NCBI RefSeq assembly: GCF_039655875.1
Contig: NZ_JBBYXK010000001.1
Location: 496,001 to 560,000 of the forward strand
Direction of reading: 5' to 3'
DNA length: 64,000 bases
Source of the DNA: Emcibacter sp. SYSU 3D8
Lineage (GTDB): Bacteria; Pseudomonadota; Alphaproteobacteria; SMXS01
Below the pieces are notes generated by a model. It saw nothing but the letters and a program-made list of their open reading frames with translations, searched no databases and was not told the DNA's origin. Positions 16,330 to 25,410 of the stretch are shown piece after piece; within the stretch, counting starts at the first letter, position 1, and each line of letters begins with the position of its first letter. The position numbers and the translations under genes are program-made.

Positions 16330-17832
16330 CTATTTCCCCTCGCCACGCCGGCGACGCCGCGCGAGCGCGCGTCCCGCATCGGCGAGCTGCTCGAGAATAC
16401 CGCTTTCCGCGCCGTCCGGCCTGCCTGCAAGCCGCCAAAGCAACAGCACGACAACCACATAGACCAGCGCGCCCAGCGGCACGTTGAGTGCAAGGGACGG
16501 GACCGGATCGAGCGGCAGCAATGACTGGCTGGCGCGAACCACCGCCACCATGGCCGCCCCTGCCAGCAACGGCCGGGCAAACGATCGCAGAACACCGCCG
16601 AGAAGGCCCTTGTAGGGTGCAAAGGCGAGGATCATCGAGACGCCCGCCGCGACGATTTCCATGACGGCGCGCACCCCGGCCACCCCTTCGCCACCTGCAA
16701 AGCGAAATGCCAGCGGCAACAGCACGGCAAGGCCGGCGACCTGCGACCATGACGCGATATTGGTGGCGCGCTGGCGGCCCTGGGCGGTCAGCAGCGGCAG
16801 GGTCACGGTGCGGATGCAGGCGCCCAGCGCCGACAGCGCCAGGATTTCCAGCAGCATCACGCCGCCCGCCCATTGCGGGCCGTAGATCGCCAGGATGAAT
16901 TCCCGTGCCACCACGTAAAGACCCAGGCTGGAGCCAAACCCGAGCAGCGCGGCCGCGCCCACCGACTTGCGGACCGCGCCGATCATGCGCTCGCCGTCGG
17001 CATGGATGCGGCTATAGGCCGAATAGACCACCGGGCCGAGCGGCGCCACCAGCTCGCGGGTGGCCATCTCGGCCAGATTGCTGGCCAGATAATAGAGGCC
17101 CAGCATCGCCGGCCGGACAATGCCGCCCAGCACGATCTGGTCGAGCCGCTGCTCCAGGAACCAGGCCAGGCTGCTGAGCGAGGCATGGATGGAAAACGCC
17201 AGCATCTCGGCCCGGGCGCCCAGCGAGAAGCGCGGGCGATAGGGATGCATGACATAGCTGGCAACGAGCTGGGCGACCGCGCCAGCCAGCCAGCCGAGGA
17301 TCAGCGCCCAATAGCTGCGCCAGACGATGGCAAGCGCGACGGTGACCGCGAAGCCGGCGATGCGCGGCCAGAACTGCAGCCAGAATTGCCGCCCGAACCG
17401 GAAATCCCGCCGGAAGTCGGCGGTGCCGATATTGCTGAAACCGGCAATGGCGGTGGACAGCGCGGTCACCAGCAACACGCCGGTGATCCGGCCATCGTCG
17501 AAATACAGCGCCGCCAGCGGCGCCATCATCACAATGACCAGCCCGGCAACGAGGCCCAGCATCACGTTGATCGTCCACGCGGTGTCGTAGTGAACCCGCT
17601 GCGGGTCGGGGTGCCTAATCAGCGCCTGCGCCGACCCCGCCTCGGTCAACGCCAGCACGAAGCCCGTCGCCAGTACGCTCATGGCGACGAGGCCGAAATC
17701 GTCGGGCGTCAGCAACCGCGCCAGGATGATGGTGCTGACGAAACCCAGCAGCCGCATGGACCAGCGCAGACCGATCATCCAGATCGACCCGGCCAGCACC
17801 TTTCCGCCCATGGGTTCTACATCGCTGGACAT
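16330..17832 (-). CDS. Polysaccharide/lipid-linked oligosaccharide flippase (MOP superfamily, Wzx/AmsL type)
   Basis: A 500-residue integral membrane protein with about 12-14 hydrophobic helices. The N-terminal GKVLAGSIWMIGLRW and ARLLTPDDFGLVAM segments are typical of the lipopolysaccharide biosynthesis (WzxC-like) family, and DYLASNLAEMA-like and PLGPVVYSAYSR segments in the centre fit too. It would move lipid-linked glycans across the inner membrane. No glycosyltransferase genes flank it, which is unusual; it sits between a ThuA-like gene and an acyl-CoA dehydrogenase. Confidence 0.85.
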   Translation of the reverse strand: MSSDVEPMGGKVLAGSIWMIGLRWSMRLLGFVSTIILARLLTPDDFGLVAMSVLATGFVLALTEAGSAQALIRHPDPQRVHYDTAWTINVMLGLVAGLVIVMMAPLAALYFDDGRITGVLLVTALSTAIAGFSNIGTADFRRDFRFGRQFWLQFWPRIAGFAVTVALAIVWRSYWALILGWLAGAVAQLVASYVMHPYRPRFSLGARAEMLAFSIHASLSSLAWFLEQRLDQIVLGGIVRPAMLGLYYLASNLAEMATRELVAPLGPVVYSAYSRIHADGERMIGAVRKSVGAAALLGFGSSLGLYVVAREFILAIYGPQWAGGVMLLEILALSALGACIRTVTLPLLTAQGRQRATNIASWSQVAGLAVLLPLAFRFAGGEGVAGVRAVMEIVAAGVSMILAFAPYKGLLGGVLRSFARPLLAGAAMVAVVRASQSLLPLDPVPSLALNVPLGALVYVVVVLLLWRLAGRPDGAESGILEQLADAGRALARRRRRGEGK

Positions 17833-17896
17833 GCGATTCCGCGCGTAAGCGTTGTCATCAGGCGATGATGGCTGCGCCCGTCCCGATAAACCACCG

Positions 17897-19063
17897 TCAA
17901 TAGGACTTGGGCAATCCCAGCACCCGTTCGCCGATGAAGTTCAGGATCATGTGCGGGCTGACGGGCGCGATGCGGCCCAGCATGCTCTCGCGCAGATAAC
18001 GCTCGACGTGGAATTCCTTGGCATAGCCGAAACCGCCATGGGTGAGCACCGCGTTCTGGCAGGCGGTGAACCCCGCCTCGGCCGCCAGGTACTTGGCGGC
18101 ATTGGCCTCGGCGCCGCAAGGCTCGCCACGGTCGTAGAGGCTGGCCGCCTTCAGCACCATCAGGAACGCGGCCTCGAGTTGCATCCAGTCCAGCGCCAGG
18201 GGATGCTGGATCGCCTGGTTCTTGCCGATCGGCCGGTCGAACACGACGCGTTCGCCGGCATAATGCGCCGCCTTGGCCAGTGCCGCCTGCCCCAGGCCGA
18301 CACATTCGGCGGCGATCAGCACCCGTTCGGGATTGAGGCCGTGCAGCAAATATTCGAAACCCCTGCCCTCCTCGCCGATCAGATCCTCCTCGGGCACCGG
18401 CAGGCCGTCGATGAATACCTCGTTGGAGTCGACCGAGGCACGGCCCATCTTGTGAATCTCGCGCACGTCACAATAACGGCGATCCAGGTCCGTATAGAAC
18501 AGGCTGAGGCCCAGCGTGGGCTTGGCGCATTGCTCGCGCGGCGTGGTCCGGACCAGGATCAGGATCTTGCTGGCGGACTGGGCGGTCGAGGTCCAGACCT
18601 TCTTGCCGTTGATGACGTAGCCGTTCCCCACCCGTTCAGCACGGGTCTTGATCGCCGTGGTATTGAGGCCAGCATCCGGCTCGGTGACGCCGAAGCAGGC
18701 GCGGTCCTCGCCGCTGATGATGCGGGGCAGGATGCGCGCGCGCTGTTCCCGGGTGCCGAACACCACGACCGGGTTAAGGCCGAAGATGTTCATGTGGACC
18801 GACGAGGCACCCGAGAAGCCGGCGCCCGAGCGGCTGATGGCATGCATCATCAGCGCCGCCTCGGTGACGCCGAGGCCCGCGCCGCCCACCTCCTCGGGCA
18901 TGGCGATGCCCAGCCAGCCGCCCCCGATCACCGCCCGCACGAATTCCTCGGGGAATTGCGCGTCGGTGTCGCGGGCCAGCCAGTAGGCATCATCGAACGG
19001 CACGCACAGCGTCTCGATGGCGCGGCGGACGGCTGCCTGCTCCTGTGTCAGCACGAAATCCAC
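17897..19063 (-). CDS. Acyl-CoA dehydrogenase
   Basis: A 388-residue flavoenzyme. The N-terminal helical domain (GWLGIAMPEEVGGAG), FAD-domain signatures CFGVTEPDAGLNTT and GKKVWTSTAQ, and the C-terminal HGGFGYAKEFHVERYLRES are clear. I use the GTG at 19063 (MDFVLTQEQAAV), since GGGAGGGG precedes it and family members start so; the upstream in-frame frame runs into the crotonase. The usual MCAD-type catalytic Glu of the YEGT motif is not seen (segment reads GRIAPVSPHMI), but an IVD-type Glu is available in GLNPERVLIAAE. It oxidises an acyl-CoA, last gene in the LLM-crotonase-ACAD operon. Confidence 0.92.
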   Translation of the reverse strand: MDFVLTQEQAAVRRAIETLCVPFDDAYWLARDTDAQFPEEFVRAVIGGGWLGIAMPEEVGGAGLGVTEAALMMHAISRSGAGFSGASSVHMNIFGLNPVVVFGTREQRARILPRIISGEDRACFGVTEPDAGLNTTAIKTRAERVGNGYVINGKKVWTSTAQSASKILILVRTTPREQCAKPTLGLSLFYTDLDRRYCDVREIHKMGRASVDSNEVFIDGLPVPEEDLIGEEGRGFEYLLHGLNPERVLIAAECVGLGQAALAKAAHYAGERVVFDRPIGKNQAIQHPLALDWMQLEAAFLMVLKAASLYDRGEPCGAEANAAKYLAAEAGFTACQNAVLTHGGFGYAKEFHVERYLRESMLGRIAPVSPHMILNFIGERVLGLPKSY

Positions 19064-19086
19064 AGCCGCCCCTCCCTTCTGTTGAC

Positions 19087-19878
19087 CTAGGCCGCGTAGT
19101 TCGGCTTGCGCTTCTCCAGGAACGACTTGATGCCCTCGGACACGTCGCCGTTGGAGACGGCGAGGATCTGGTTGCGGTCCTCCATGGCAATGGCGCTGTT
19201 CAGGTCGTTGCCGTCCACATTGGCCCAGAAGCATTCCTTGGTCATGCGCAGGCCCATGGGCGCGGTGGCGATCATGTCGTCGGCCAGCGACTTGCCGGCG
19301 GCGACCAGCTGGTCCGCGGGCACCACGTCCGACACGAGGCCGGTGCGCAGGGCGCGGTCGGCATCGATGAAGCGGCCGGTCATGAGCAGCTCGGCCGCTA
19401 CCGACGTGCCGACGAGGCGCGGCAAGTGGTAGGACGCGCCCATTTCGCAGCCCGACAGGCCGATCTTGATGAAGGCGCAGTTCATCTTGGTGCCTTCGGC
19501 GGCGATGCGGACATCGCAGCCCAGCGCGATCGAGAAGCCGCCACCGGCCGCATAGCCATGCAGCAGGCCGATGATCGGCTGCGGGCAGCGGCGCATGCGC
19601 ATGATGATGCCCGAGAAGTTGCGCTGGCTCTTCATGCCGGTATTGGTGGTGCTGTCGAGCGGCCGTTCCGGATCCTTCATGTCGAGACCGGCGCAGAAGG
19701 CGCGTCCCGCGCCCTTCAGCACCACGACGCGGACATCGTAATTGGTCTCCAGGCTGCCGAAATAATGGTTCAGCTCGCGCACGAACTCACGGCTCAGCGC
19801 GTTGAGATTGTCCGGACGGTTGAAGGTTACCCAATCGACCGCGCCGTCCTTCTCGATGATCATGTTCTTGTATTCCAT
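19087..19878 (-). CDS. Enoyl-CoA hydratase/isomerase family protein
   Basis: A 263-residue crotonase. The oxyanion-hole elements are RAFCAGLDM and HGYAAGGGFSIALGCD; AAELLMTGRFIDADRAL carries the second catalytic acid position. The first canonical Glu position reads AFIKIGL, though an acidic residue nearby (SGCEMGAS) could substitute, as in a large EchA-like subgroup. It probably acts on an enoyl-CoA made by the acyl-CoA dehydrogenase whose start is 23 bp downstream. The 30-bp gap to the LLM gene supports a three-gene operon. Confidence 0.9.
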   Translation of the reverse strand: MEYKNMIIEKDGAVDWVTFNRPDNLNALSREFVRELNHYFGSLETNYDVRVVVLKGAGRAFCAGLDMKDPERPLDSTTNTGMKSQRNFSGIIMRMRRCPQPIIGLLHGYAAGGGFSIALGCDVRIAAEGTKMNCAFIKIGLSGCEMGASYHLPRLVGTSVAAELLMTGRFIDADRALRTGLVSDVVPADQLVAAGKSLADDMIATAPMGLRMTKECFWANVDGNDLNSAIAMEDRNQILAVSNGDVSEGIKSFLEKRKPNYAA

Positions 19879-19908
19879 GGCTCTTCCCTCTCACTTTCCC
19901 TGATAGAT

Positions 19909-20799
19909 TCAAATCGCTTGCACGCCGTCCTTCGCCTCTTTGAGCAGCTTGAGATGGGCGGCGACATCGGTGTTCAGCCCGATCATGGCGGTGCCGATGG
20001 CCAGGTGTGTGGCGCCGGCGTCTTTCCACATGGCCGCGCCCTTGAGCACCTGGTCCATGGTGGCGGCAGGCTTGTCGCGGAAGGCATTCTGGAAACCGGT
20101 CATGGCCTCCAGCCCGATCTTCGCGGGATCCCGCCCGGCTTTCTCGGCGGCCTTGTGCATGATCTCGAACTGGGGCTTCAGCTGCTCGGGCGTGCCGATG
20201 GGAATCCAGCCGTCGCCGATGCGGCCAACCCGGTCGGCGACCGCGTCCGACATGCCGCCGAACCAGATCGGGATCGGCTTTTGCACCGAGTTGGGATTGA
20301 GGCCCTGCTCGGCCATTTCATGGAACTGGCCCTTGAATTCGGTGGTCCGGTTCATCCACAGCGCCCGCATGATGGCAATCTGCTCCTCGGACCGCTTGCC
20401 GCGATTGTGCCAGTCCATGCCCAGCGCCGTGTACTCGCTGGCCTGCCAGCCGACGCCGATGCCCAGCCGCAAGCGTCCCTGCGATAGCACGTCCACCTCG
20501 GCGGCCTGCTTGGCGACCAGCACCGCCTGGCGCTGCGGCAGGATCAGGATGCCGGTGGCAAGGCCGACCTTCCTGGTGCAGGCGGCGATGAAGCCGTAGA
20601 GCACGAACGGCTCGTGAAACGCATCATCCAGCTTGTAGGGCGCGAACACGTTCGGATCACCCTTGGGATCGACGCCGAGCACATGATCGGTGGTGGTGAT
20701 GTAGTCGAAACCCAGTTCTTCCGCGCCCTGGGCAAAGTCCCTGATGGCGCCCGGATCGTTCCCGATCTCGACGCTCGGAAAACTTGCTCCGATCAGCAT
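19909..20799 (-). CDS. LLM-class flavin/F420-dependent oxidoreductase
   Basis: A 296-residue luciferase-like TIM-barrel protein. Diagnostic segments: ELGFDYITTTDHVLG, GLATGILILPQRQAVLVAKQAAE (read as LATGILILPQR and KQAAEVDVLSQGR), RLRLGIGVGWQASEY and IPIWFGGMSD. It starts at MLIGASFPSVE after GGGAGGATGCC. Such enzymes use F420 or reduced FMN and act as monooxygenases, dehydrogenases or reductases on hydrophobic substrates. As first gene of the crotonase/ACAD operon it may begin the degradation or reduce an intermediate; the cofactor cannot be settled by eye. Confidence 0.92.
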   Translation of the reverse strand: MLIGASFPSVEIGNDPGAIRDFAQGAEELGFDYITTTDHVLGVDPKGDPNVFAPYKLDDAFHEPFVLYGFIAACTRKVGLATGILILPQRQAVLVAKQAAEVDVLSQGRLRLGIGVGWQASEYTALGMDWHNRGKRSEEQIAIMRALWMNRTTEFKGQFHEMAEQGLNPNSVQKPIPIWFGGMSDAVADRVGRIGDGWIPIGTPEQLKPQFEIMHKAAEKAGRDPAKIGLEAMTGFQNAFRDKPAATMDQVLKGAAMWKDAGATHLAIGTAMIGLNTDVAAHLKLLKEAKDGVQAI

Positions 20800-20897
20800 G
20801 GCATCCTCCCCAAAATGACTTTCTCTCTTCCCCGAGGCCGCTACTATAGCCAACACAATCACGAATGCATGCCGGATTCAGCGGCGGGGAGATGCAC

Positions 20898-21629
20898 ATG
20901 GCCGAGTTCGAGACCGAGGTGGTAACACCCGATGGCAGGATGGGCAGCTTCGTCGCCCACCCCGACGGCGACGGCCCGTTCCCGGCCGTGATCCTGTATA
21001 TGGACGCGCCCGGCATCCGCGAGGAACTGCGGGATTTTGCCCGGCGGCTGGCCGCGCAGGGCTATTTCTGCCTGCTGCCCGATATGTACTATCGCAACGG
21101 CGTGCTGCGCTTCGATTTCTCCATGGACCGCGACAACGCGTTCAAGCTGGTTATGGCGACCATGGCCACGCTGAACGTCGAGCGGGTGATGCGCGACACT
21201 CAAGGAATGCTGGATTATCTGGACGCCCATCCCGCCGCCAAGGCGCCCTATGGCTGCGTGGGCTATTGCATGAGCGGCCAGTATGTGGTGGCCGCGGCGG
21301 GCACCTTCCCGGACAAGATCGTGGCGACCGCCTCGCTCTACGGGGTCGGCATCGTCACCGACAAGGCAGACTCGCCGCACCTGCTGGTGCCCAACATCAA
21401 GGGCGAGATCTATCTCGGCTTCGCCGAGCATGATTCATGGGTGTCCGACGACGTCATTCCGGCGGTGACCCAGGCGCTGGAAGATCACGGCGTGACCTAC
21501 GAATGCGAAATCCACCCGGAAACCGAGCACGGCTTCTGCTTCCCGCAGCGCCCTGCCTACGCGAAGGACCGCGCCGAAATCGCCTGGCAGAAAATGTCTG
21601 AGATGTTCGAGAGGCGGCTGAAGACCTAG
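20898..21629 (+). CDS. Dienelactone hydrolase family protein
   Basis: A 243-residue alpha/beta hydrolase with the DLH triad Cys124 (GYCMSGQYV), Asp179 (FAEHDSWV) and His211 (EHGFCFPQ). The start at MAEFETEV is preferred to the ATG six bases upstream, because GGGGAG would touch the latter. Dienelactone hydrolases open 4-carboxymethylenebutenolides in chlorocatechol pathways, but many catabolic relatives act on other lactones or esters. It is divergent from the LLM operon and could cleave a ring-oxidation product; this is inference from context. Confidence 0.9.
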   Translation: MAEFETEVVTPDGRMGSFVAHPDGDGPFPAVILYMDAPGIREELRDFARRLAAQGYFCLLPDMYYRNGVLRFDFSMDRDNAFKLVMATMATLNVERVMRDTQGMLDYLDAHPAAKAPYGCVGYCMSGQYVVAAAGTFPDKIVATASLYGVGIVTDKADSPHLLVPNIKGEIYLGFAEHDSWVSDDVIPAVTQALEDHGVTYECEIHPETEHGFCFPQRPAYAKDRAEIAWQKMSEMFERRLKT

Positions 21630-21740
21630 CGGGTCGGGCAAACATCGCCCCACGTCCTCCCCCCGCTGTTTAGCACAAGATTGGCGTCGACAAAGTCCGA
21701 CAGGTGTACTTCAATCACCTAGAGGACAGGAGGCCAATAC

Positions 21741-22076
21741 ATGAAGCGGATGAGACTGACGACGCTTGTCGCATTTGCGGCAATGACGTTGCTAGCGGCG
21801 TGCGCCACTGAACCGCCCAGGCAGCAAACCGGTGCAGACGCGACCGTGATCAACCGAACCGGGCGGGCCATAGCGTCGATTAGCTATCAGCCTTGTGGCG
21901 CAGCGGCGAATGCGTGGATGCAGTTGCCCATGCCAGCCATCCCGCCGCAGACGAGCGCGCCATTCCGGCTGCCCGAAGCCTGCACAAATCTTCGCGCGCA
22001 CTTCGCAGATGGCCAACTCGCCGGCATGCATACCGGCGTGAAATGGAATTTTCCCTTCACCTGGGTCGTGTCCTAG
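21741..22076 (+). CDS. Small lipoprotein of unknown function
   Basis: A 111-residue protein with a clear lipoprotein signal (TLVAFAAMTLLAAC, lipobox LAAC at about 18-21). The mature domain is about 90 residues with two further cysteines (YQPCGAA, PEACTNLR) that could form a disulfide, and has the strand-rich pattern TVINRTGRAIASISYQP. AGGACAGGAGG is the ribosome-binding site. I do not recognise the family. It precedes another lipoprotein and a TPR protein on the same strand. Confidence 0.75.
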   Translation: MKRMRLTTLVAFAAMTLLAACATEPPRQQTGADATVINRTGRAIASISYQPCGAAANAWMQLPMPAIPPQTSAPFRLPEACTNLRAHFADGQLAGMHTGVKWNFPFTWVVS

Positions 22077-22094
22077 TCAACGCTCCGGACGGCC

Positions 22095-22123
22095 TTGACC
22101 GACTACGCCCGAATGCGTGATAT
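22095..22123 (+). promoter_or_regulatory. Possible sigma-70-like promoter of the lipoprotein/TPR pair
   Basis: TTGACC at 22095 and TGATAT at 22118, spaced by 17 bp, lie 29 bp before the ATG at 22153 in a locally AT-richer stretch. The -35 matches 5 of 6 consensus bases; the -10 match is weak. Confidence 0.35.
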
Positions 22124-22152
22124 CATAACGCTATTATTTACAGGGGTTTAAC

Positions 22153-23160
22153 ATGACCTATTACAGAAACTGTCTGGTCATGGCGCTCGCAGCGGTAACC
22201 CTCGCCGCATGCAGCAGCGGACCGTCCTACACCTATTACCGGGTAAGTTCCCGGTACATGGCTAGCGCGCAGGGAGAGCAGGCGCCCGAAATCATCCCCA
22301 CTCCGGCCTATACCCAATTCACGGGTTCGGCGCGAACAGTCGCCGTGCGCGCGCCGGATCGTTGCAGTAACGCAACCACCAACCAGGCGACCGGCAATGC
22401 TGCATCGGCCGGGACCATTTTGCAGACGAATTGCGGCGTAGAGATGGGCGAGATCGAGCGTGCCCTGACGCGGGCCGGTTACAACGTGATCTCATGGAAC
22501 GTCCTCGACCGCGAAATGGCTGGCAACAAATCGCCGGTCGAAATCGCCAGCAAGCTGGGCGCCCAGGTCCTGTTCCAGATCAATTCATTGGAAAACTCGC
22601 GCAAGACGCTGGGCCAGGATGCTTTGTGGGAGCGAAGCTACTATATGAGCAGCCCCTCCGGCGCCATCGGCCAGCCTCTGTCCCTGGCGCCCGCACAACG
22701 CAACCTTGTGGCAAAGAACTACCTGACGGCGATCGAGGCGCAGAGCATTCCCCGGGCCTATGCGGTAACGCTCGATGCGGTTGCCGTCTGGGTACAGACG
22801 GGCCAGTCCATCTGGTACTATCGCTGGACCCATTCGCGGGCGCCCGAAGACGCGGCGTCGGGATATAACGTGCTTCTGACCTGCCTGGACGGTGTCTTGA
22901 GCCAGTGCCAGACGAACCAGATCCGACGCGCCGTCGCGCAGGCGCCCGGACAGGCAGCGGCCGGTGAAACCGTCGCTGTCAGTATTTCCGAACGGCCCGA
23001 GGACGCCGAGCGCGCTATTTTCTCGGAGCTCTACAAGGAGGTGGTCTCCGACTTCGTCACGTCATTCGCAAGGAACAAGTCGAATGCCCGTCCCGCGCCT
23101 GCTCCGGCACCCATTCCCAGGTCAGGCCCTGCTCCCGCCCCGAGCCTGCAGAACTGGTGA
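22153..23160 (+). CDS. Lipoprotein, possibly CsgG/LpoB-like fold
   Basis: A 335-residue protein with lipobox TLAAC. The mature part has a segment MGEIERALTRAGYNVISWNV followed by EIASKLGAQVLFQINSLE, an alternation of helix and strand like the domain found in CsgG- and LpoB-type lipoproteins; this is fold-level resemblance only. The C-terminus is a Pro/Ala-rich tail (ARPAPAPAPIPRSG) that could cross or contact peptidoglycan. The downstream TPR gene begins within its stop codon, indicating translational coupling, so the two proteins probably form an outer-membrane/periplasmic complex. Confidence 0.72.
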   Translation: MTYYRNCLVMALAAVTLAACSSGPSYTYYRVSSRYMASAQGEQAPEIIPTPAYTQFTGSARTVAVRAPDRCSNATTNQATGNAASAGTILQTNCGVEMGEIERALTRAGYNVISWNVLDREMAGNKSPVEIASKLGAQVLFQINSLENSRKTLGQDALWERSYYMSSPSGAIGQPLSLAPAQRNLVAKNYLTAIEAQSIPRAYAVTLDAVAVWVQTGQSIWYYRWTHSRAPEDAASGYNVLLTCLDGVLSQCQTNQIRRAVAQAPGQAAAGETVAVSISERPEDAERAIFSELYKEVVSDFVTSFARNKSNARPAPAPAPIPRSGPAPAPSLQNW

Positions 23161-24707
23161 TCATGGAAAGCGGCAGACTTAGACTGGGCCTGCGCGCGAG
23201 TACTGCCTGCGTGGCCTTGGGCCTTGCCCTGTGCATCCAAGGAGCTAATGCCCAGCCCTACGCGACCGGAGCCGAGTCATTCCAGCAGGGACGCGACCTG
23301 ATCGAAGGCGGACGCCCGGGTGAAGCAATTCCGTTCCTGCAACAAGCTGTACAGGCAGCGCCTGGCGATCCCGACGCCCATTATGCCCTCGCCGAAGCCT
23401 ATTATCGCAGCGGCGACCTGATGAGCGCGCTGACAACTCTCCGGGCCGCGCAGGTCCGGTCAATCGATCCGTCGTTTCGGCAGAATGTCGAGGCAAAAGC
23501 GCAGGCTATCGAGACCATGCTCGCCGAAAAGCGCCTCTCATCAACGCGATTGGCACCGACGGACCGCACTGCGGAACCACTGCCCCTGCGAACGCCGGTT
23601 TCCGGGTCCGCGCCGCCGGCGGCAAATCCTGCCGCGACGATTTCCGGTTCGGATTTCGATGCCGCCGGCGCAGCCTTGCAGTCCGGTGACCTGGATACGG
23701 CACACATCCTGGCGCTGACCGGCTTAAGGACCGATCCTCGCAGCGCTCGAGGCAGCTATCTGTTGGCCGAAGTACTCGTGGGCAAGAAGGATCTTGCGGG
23801 CGCGCGCAAGGCGTATGGAGATGCCCTTAGCGGAACGAACCTGCCGGCTTCCCGCAAGGACGAAATCGAACATAAGCTGTTGCGGCTGGAGATTGCGATG
23901 GAGCCGGGGCTCGATGGCGATCCAACCCCATCGCCCGTCACGACGCCGGATCGCCTTTCCTCGCCCGTGTCACCAGCGCGGACGGCTCAGGATGGCACCG
24001 AGAACAACGCCTATCGTTCGCCGGTCAATGCCGCCGCCATGCAAGCCGCATCCGGAAATGTACCGGGCGCAATCGACGAACTTCGTCGTTATCTGGCAGG
24101 CAATCCTTCAGACGCGTCGGCCCGGGTAGCTCTTGCCCGCTATCTGATCGATTCGGGCGACAGTTCATCGGCGCTGGAAGAGCTGGGCAAGGTGATCGCC
24201 ATCACGCCGGCGAATGACACCGCCCGCGACATGCGAATTTCCATCCTGATGGCTAACGGCGATTATGGCGCCGCGCTGGCCGACCTGGACGCGATCGTCG
24301 TTGCCGGCCGCGCGACCGCGACAACCTTCCTCAACAGAGGCGTGTCAAATCAGCAATTGGGCGAACGGACTCTCGCGCTACAGGATTACGATCAGGCAAT
24401 AGCCATGGATCCGTCGAATACAGGCGTCTTCATCAACAAGGCAAGCGTGCTGATGGAAATGCGTCAGGATCAGGCCGCCATCGACACACTGAGCATGGCG
24501 ATCGCGCGGGACGGCAGTTCTCTCAAGGCTGTCCTCTATCGCGGCATGGCCTATTTCAATCTAGGTCGCTTCGTGCCCGCCGCTGAAGATTTCGGCAGAG
24601 CGCTGGCGCTCGATCCCGGCAATTCCCAAGCATCCATGTACCGGGAAAAGGCGCTGAACGCTGTAAATGAACGCGTGAAGGCCGGAAGGCCGCCAGTCGC
24701 GCCCTGA
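23157..24707 (+). CDS. Exported tetratricopeptide-repeat protein
   Basis: About 516 residues with a Sec signal peptide (ACVALGLALCIQGANA, cleavage before QPYA). TPR-like helices occur in an N-terminal group (FQQGRDLIEGGRPGEAIPFL, GDPDAHYALAEAYYRSGDL) and in a longer C-terminal series (NVPGAIDELRRYLAGNPSDA, LALQDYDQAIAMDPSN, RFVPAAEDFGRALALDPGN), separated by a Pro/Ser-rich linker. The GTG start overlaps the previous stop (GTGA); an ATG two codons on is the alternative. TPR proteins scaffold partners; the coupled lipoprotein upstream is the obvious one. Confidence 0.85.
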   Translation: MIMESGRLRLGLRASTACVALGLALCIQGANAQPYATGAESFQQGRDLIEGGRPGEAIPFLQQAVQAAPGDPDAHYALAEAYYRSGDLMSALTTLRAAQVRSIDPSFRQNVEAKAQAIETMLAEKRLSSTRLAPTDRTAEPLPLRTPVSGSAPPAANPAATISGSDFDAAGAALQSGDLDTAHILALTGLRTDPRSARGSYLLAEVLVGKKDLAGARKAYGDALSGTNLPASRKDEIEHKLLRLEIAMEPGLDGDPTPSPVTTPDRLSSPVSPARTAQDGTENNAYRSPVNAAAMQAASGNVPGAIDELRRYLAGNPSDASARVALARYLIDSGDSSSALEELGKVIAITPANDTARDMRISILMANGDYGAALADLDAIVVAGRATATTFLNRGVSNQQLGERTLALQDYDQAIAMDPSNTGVFINKASVLMEMRQDQAAIDTLSMAIARDGSSLKAVLYRGMAYFNLGRFVPAAEDFGRALALDPGNSQASMYREKALNAVNERVKAGRPPVAP

Positions 24708-24789
24708 AATAGTCAGCGGTCGATTTGACCTGCCATATTTCCTGGATACGGATGACCGCAGCCATCCGTGACGGCTTATCGACGTCCCA

Positions 24790-25236
24790 TCACACCGACG
24801 AGCAGATCATCACCGGAATATCCCGGTCGGTGCGCCGCTGATAGGCGCCGTAGCTGGAGAAATTGGCGACGATGGCGGGCCACAGAGCCTCCTTCTCGTC
24901 GGTTGAGGCCTGGCGGCAGTGCATCCTGCGCTTCACCTGGCCGACCTGGATTTCCACATCGGGATGGGCCACCAGATTGTAGTACCAGAGCGGATTTTGC
25001 GGCGCGCCGCCAAGCGAGGCGACGAGGACAACGTCCTGTCCAATCGGGTTGTACATCAGCGGAATCGTTCGCGTTTTTCCGGTCTTCGCCCCGGTCATAG
25101 TGACGAGGCAGATCGGCGTGCCGTACATGCTGTTCATCAGCCGCCCGCCCGATAGCCGATAAACGAATACGTTGAGCCGCGTGAACAGGCGCATCGGGCC
25201 CTTGCTCATCACCGGCGCGACCTTAGGCTGGCTCAT
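24790..25236 (-). CDS. Nitroreductase family deazaflavin-dependent oxidoreductase (DDN/Rv3547-like)
   Basis: A 148-residue split-barrel protein. The segments YRLSGGRLMNSMYGTPICLV, TGAKTGKTRTIPLMY, VLVASLGGAPQNPLWYYNL and AHPDVEIQVG form the family pattern that binds F420 (in actinobacteria) or a flavin. Start at MSQPKVAP with GGGAGACAGGA upstream. Like the LLM protein in this window, its presence hints at F420 use, but non-actinobacterial members are poorly studied and F420 biosynthesis genes are not in the window. It is divergent from the FKBP gene. Confidence 0.87.
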   Translation of the reverse strand: MSQPKVAPVMSKGPMRLFTRLNVFVYRLSGGRLMNSMYGTPICLVTMTGAKTGKTRTIPLMYNPIGQDVVLVASLGGAPQNPLWYYNLVAHPDVEIQVGQVKRRMHCRQASTDEKEALWPAIVANFSSYGAYQRRTDRDIPVMICSSV

Positions 25237-25410
25237 TCCTGTCTCCCTGCGACGCCGGAAACGACGCTGGCAGGCATGCCCGCCGCCGTCAAGAACGATG
25301 CCGGGAGGAAAGAATCCTTGCCCCGAAAGCCTCGGCTTCGTAGGGTCAGGGCGACCCTTATTGACGCCCGGCCGGATGCCGGGCGTTTGTCTTTGTAGAA
25401 GGAGCGCCTC

